Shown: positions 33,595 through 36,068 of the stretch, one piece after another
Position numbering within the stretch: the stretch's first letter is position 1
Layout: each line of letters opens with the position of its first letter
Notes under the pieces: generated by a model
Told to the model about the DNA's origin: nothing
Seen by the model: the letters and a program-made list of their open reading frames with translations, nothing else
The model's database searches: none
Origin: MVYY01 sp035369865
GTDB taxonomy: Bacteria > Bacteroidota > Bacteroidia > Bacteroidales > Paludibacteraceae
Assembly (NCBI GenBank): GCA_035369865.1
Contig: DAOOVG010000007.1
Span: forward strand, 1-36,068
Direction of reading: 5' to 3'
Length of the DNA: 36,068 bases
Made by a program: the position numbers and the translations under genes

Positions 33595-34590
33595 TTAAAA
33601 AGATCTAAAGCCAATGATTTCGCGCACTTCTTTCACTGTTTGTGAGGCATGAGCTTGTGCCTTTTCCTTTCCCATGCGTACCACTTTGCGTAAATACTCA
33701 TCATTATTGGATATTTCTTTAATTCGTTTACGAAAAGGATCAGTGAAGGCAATCATATCTTCAGCCAGTTGTTTCTTCAATTCACCATATTTTATCTGGC
33801 AGGTATTGTATTGTTCTTCAAAATAATTCACCGTTTCGGGCGAGGAAACTATATTAAGCAATTGAAAAAGATTTTGAACAGCTTCTGATTTAGGCTGATT
33901 TGGTACAGTAGGACCAGCATCCGTAATAGCTTTCATTACTTTTCTTCGAATTATTTCAGGTTCATCTGCAAGAAAAATGGCATTATCTTCCCCTTTTGAT
34001 TTTCCCATTTTTCCACTGCCATTCAGTCCTGGAACTTTAATTAATTCTTCTCCAAAATTAAATGCTTGTGGCTCAGGAAAATAATCAACTTTGTAAAGCC
34101 GATTAAAACGGTTAGCAAAAGTTCGTGTCATCTCAAGATGTTGTGCTTGATCTTTTCCTACTGGCACTTTTGTAGCTTTATGAATAAGAATATCGGCTGC
34201 CATTAAAGTAGGATAGGTTAATAATCCAGCATTTACATTATGAGGTTGTTGATGAACTTTTTCTTTAAATGAAGTACAACGTTGCAATTCACCGATGTAA
34301 GCATTCATGTTTAAGAAAAGATATAATTCGGTCACTTGTGGAACATCGCTTTGAATATATAAAGTTGCTTTTTCGGGATCTAAACCGGCTGCTAAATATT
34401 CTACTAAAACTTCACGAACATTCCCAAACAAATTGTGTGGAGTAGGATGAGTTGTAAGAGAATGATAATCAGCAATAAAAAAGTAACAATCATATTCATT
34501 TTGAAGATGAACAAAATTTCTTAAAGCACCAAAATAATTACCTAAATGTAATTTTCCCGTAGGACGAATACCACTAAGTACAATTTCCAT
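33595..34590 (-). CDS. trpS: Tryptophanyl-tRNA synthetase
   Basis: Class I synthetase charging tRNA-Trp. The HIGH-type motif is PTGKLHLGNYFGAL (HLGN at 15-18) and the KMSKS-type loop is GSGKMGKSKGE near residues 190-200. The block VPVGKDQAQHLEMTRTFANRFN lies between them. At 331 residues it is a normal bacterial TrpRS. A minus-strand TAATTTTG lies about 118 bp upstream. I looked for a Trp-codon leader or terminator in the 5' region and found none. Confidence 0.95.
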   Translation of the reverse strand: MEIVLSGIRPTGKLHLGNYFGALRNFVHLQNEYDCYFFIADYHSLTTHPTPHNLFGNVREVLVEYLAAGLDPEKATLYIQSDVPQVTELYLFLNMNAYIGELQRCTSFKEKVHQQPHNVNAGLLTYPTLMAADILIHKATKVPVGKDQAQHLEMTRTFANRFNRLYKVDYFPEPQAFNFGEELIKVPGLNGSGKMGKSKGEDNAIFLADEPEIIRRKVMKAITDAGPTVPNQPKSEAVQNLFQLLNIVSSPETVNYFEEQYNTCQIKYGELKKQLAEDMIAFTDPFRKRIKEISNNDEYLRKVVRMGKEKAQAHASQTVKEVREIIGFRSF

Positions 34591-34707
34591 ATCAACCTAA
34601 TTCTCTTTATTAATTTTTCTCAAGATAAAACTGAAAATGCAAATTTTTTATAAGATGAGAAAATCAAATATTTAAATCAATTTTTTATTTTTCTCGAATT
34701 TCGTTTG

Positions 34708-34715
34708 CAAAATTA
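34708..34715 (-). promoter_or_regulatory. Promoter -7 element for trpS
   Basis: On the minus strand TAATTTTG matches TAnnTTTG, giving a 5' leader of roughly 110 nt. That leader contains a weak GAGAAAA/TTTTCTC stem. No -33 half at standard spacing. Confidence 0.4.
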
Positions 34716-34826
34716 ATCATTTAAAAATAAAAAACTAAATTATTCTTCTATGAAAATTATAGCAATTTCTTTCTAAAAATTTGTTGAAATTTATCTCAGA
34801 CAAACGCTATAAAAAAATAAAACTAT

Positions 34827-34834
34827 TATATTTG
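34827..34834 (+). promoter_or_regulatory. Promoter -7 element for the SDR gene
   Basis: TATATTTG matches TAnnTTTG and lies 19 bp before the ATG, giving a leader of about a dozen bases. No -33 TTG. Confidence 0.45.
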
Positions 34835-34853
34835 CGTCAAAATTTAAAAAGAA

Positions 34854-35672
34854 ATGGAACAAAAGGCAATTTTAATTACAGGTGCAAGCAGCGGTATTGG
34901 ACTGGCAACTGCACTTCAATTAATGGAAAAAGGATTTCGAGTATATGCCACTTCACGTCATGGTGGAGAATATCAGAAGGCAAAAACGGGTAATGGAGAA
35001 ATAGTACCTGTTAAAATGGATGTAAACAATGAAGAGGATATAAAAAAAGTTATTGAACAAATTTTAAATGAAAATCAATCATTATACGCTGTTATTTCCA
35101 ATGCTGGGAATGGCATTGCCGGTGCCATTGAAGATACATCTGTCGAAGAAGCCAAATATCAATTTGAAACCAATTTTTTTGGAGCTTTTAAGGTGATAAA
35201 AGCTTGTTTGCCCATTTTTCGTCAACAAAAACAGGGAAAAATTATTGCAACTTCTTCCGTGGCAGCGATTGTTCCTATTCCTTTCCAATCGTTTTATTCT
35301 GCTTCAAAAGCTGCTCTGTTGCTATTAATGCAGGGACTTTATATGGAAGTAAAATCATTTGGCATTGAGTGTTGTACCATTTTACCAGGCGACACGAAAA
35401 CCAATTTTACTTTTGCAAGAAAATATACCGCAGCTTCTCAGTCGCCCGCTTCTGCTTATGCCGAAAAAATGAAAAAAGCAGTTGGGAAAATGGAAAAAGA
35501 TGAACAGAATGGTATGACAGCGGAAGCAATTGCTCACTCAATTGTAAAAGAAATTACCAAAAAGCACATGAAAGCTCTTGTGATTCCTGGTTTTCAATAT
35601 AAAGTAATTTGCTGGTTATTCAATCGGCTTCCTGTAAAATTCCGTTTGTGGGTAGTGGGCTTGCTGTATTAG
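34854..35672 (+). CDS. Classical short-chain dehydrogenase/reductase
   Basis: NAD(P)-dependent oxidoreductase of 272 residues. The cofactor motif TGASSGIG is at 9-16 with Arg35 after beta-2, which hints at NADP use. NAG is at 83-85, catalytic S135, and YxxxK at Y148/K152 (FYSASKAAL). The C-terminal part is longer than in minimal SDRs and ends with a hydrophobic, basic segment (VICWLFNRLP, then LWVVGLLY). That segment could give membrane association, as in retinol- or sphingoid-type SDRs. The substrate is unknown. The gene stops with TAG. Confidence 0.88.
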   Translation: MEQKAILITGASSGIGLATALQLMEKGFRVYATSRHGGEYQKAKTGNGEIVPVKMDVNNEEDIKKVIEQILNENQSLYAVISNAGNGIAGAIEDTSVEEAKYQFETNFFGAFKVIKACLPIFRQQKQGKIIATSSVAAIVPIPFQSFYSASKAALLLLMQGLYMEVKSFGIECCTILPGDTKTNFTFARKYTAASQSPASAYAEKMKKAVGKMEKDEQNGMTAEAIAHSIVKEITKKHMKALVIPGFQYKVICWLFNRLPVKFRLWVVGLLY

Positions 35673-35779
35673 TTTTTTTAAATAGGTACTGAATAATTAC
35701 TGACAACATTTTTAAATAGGATTCTTAAATTTTTCCACTAAAATAAAACTGATACTAAGCCGTTATCAAAAACACATCC

Positions 35780-35950
35780 TTAATCCAATGATATAAACAA
35801 ACTGATTTTACTATTTTTCTTAACCAAATTTTTGATTTTTTTCAATATTATGTTGCTGGATAACATTAAAATCTTTTGTCTCTCCACATCAAATATCTTT
35901 GCAAATTCTTCTAATGTAGATAAATTTTTAGTGTTTTCATGTCTTTTTTC
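35780..35950 (-). pseudogene. Possible XRE-type HTH regulator remnant
   Basis: An open minus-strand frame of 56 codons, with no start codon at its head and a stop at 35951-35953 directly upstream. It contains KNLSTLEEFAKIFDVERQKI, which resembles the last helices of Cro/C1-type HTH domains (the usual pattern is a Ser-Thr-Leu-Glu-x-hydrophobic-Ala-x-x-hydrophobic-x-Val run). A Lys/Ile-rich tail follows. The first part of the domain is absent. It is a weak call; the similarity is by eye only. The rest of 35673-36005 shows no gene. Confidence 0.3.
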
Positions 35951-36005
35951 TTACAAAAATATAAAAGATATTATATGATAGCAGTTAGGTATTACTTTAT
36001 CAAAA

Positions 36006-36068
36006 TTTACTTGAACAACAACTTTTTCACTTGCTTAAAGTCACCGGCTTGCATCTGATAGAAATAAA
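36006..36068 (-). CDS. C-terminal tail of a T9SS type A sorting-domain protein (partial)
   Basis: Cut by the window edge. The last 19 codons on the minus strand read YFYQMQAGDFKQVKKLLFK before a TAA at 36008-36006. This is the characteristic end of the Por/T9SS type A sorting domain (pattern GVYFYxLxAGxFxxTKKMxLxK). That domain sends proteins through the type IX secretion system to the surface. The protein body lies outside, so its function is unknown. It indicates that the organism has a T9SS. Confidence 0.72.

Noticed and set aside
1..36068. tRNA, rRNA, CRISPR array, riboswitch
   Set aside because: No cloverleaf-like or regularly spaced repeats were seen in the intergenic gaps, and no leader other than the ilv one shows alternative terminator pairing.

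Overview
The window looks like ordinary chromosome from an AT-rich member of the Bacteroidota, probably an anaerobe near the Bacteroidales. Four things point there. Several promoters match the phylum's TAnnTTTG -7 element, two of them with a -33 TTG or TTTG exactly 19 bp upstream. Start codons are preceded by A-rich stretches rather than Shine-Dalgarno sequences. UvrA, IlvC, ArgS and the 2-oxoacid:ferredoxin oxidoreductase cluster read as Bacteroidota types. A type IX secretion sorting tail ends at the right edge. I cannot name a genus. No rRNA, tRNA, CRISPR array, prophage or intact insertion sequence was seen.

Layout. 1-5.2 kb: uvrA (+), an AraC-family relic (+) and argS (-). 5.2-6.0 kb: a gene-free gap with an ISAs1-type transposase relic. 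6.0-10.4 kb: purU-fadD, truA and hisF (+). 10.6-11.9 kb: a plsC-like acyltransferase and an omega-amidase-like nitrilase as a two-gene minus-strand unit. 12.2-12.7 kb: a decayed IS5-like transposase. 12.8-13.6 kb: an SH3/NlpC-P60 peptidase (-). 13.9-19.6 kb: the ilvD-ilvB-ilvN-ilvC operon (-), ending in an intrinsic terminator. 19.7-24.8 kb: dxs, trkA and trkH (+). 24.9-29.2 kb: an AddB-like nuclease, a CYTH phosphatase and a secreted esterase (+). 29.4-32.2 kb: a four-gene 2-oxoacid:ferredoxin oxidoreductase operon (+) with terminator. 32.5-34.6 kb: trpS and two uncharacterised small genes (-). 34.8-35.7 kb: an SDR oxidoreductase (+). The right edge holds a possible HTH relic and the tail of a T9SS cargo gene (both -).

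The strongest non-obvious signal is in front of ilvD. A consensus promoter is followed by an unannotated 21-codon leader ORF carrying seven consecutive Ile/Val/Leu codons. A perfect 10-bp intrinsic terminator lies downstream of it. Between them, starting inside the leader stop codon, is a 10-nt segment that pairs 9/10 with the 5' arm of that terminator. This is a complete candidate ribosome-mediated attenuator for branched-chain amino acid synthesis. It couples to an operon making all four common Ile/Val enzymes, whose reductoisomerase carries an acidic cofactor loop suggestive of NADH use. The ferredoxin oxidoreductase cluster could act on the corresponding 2-oxoacids, but its substrate cannot be read from sequence.
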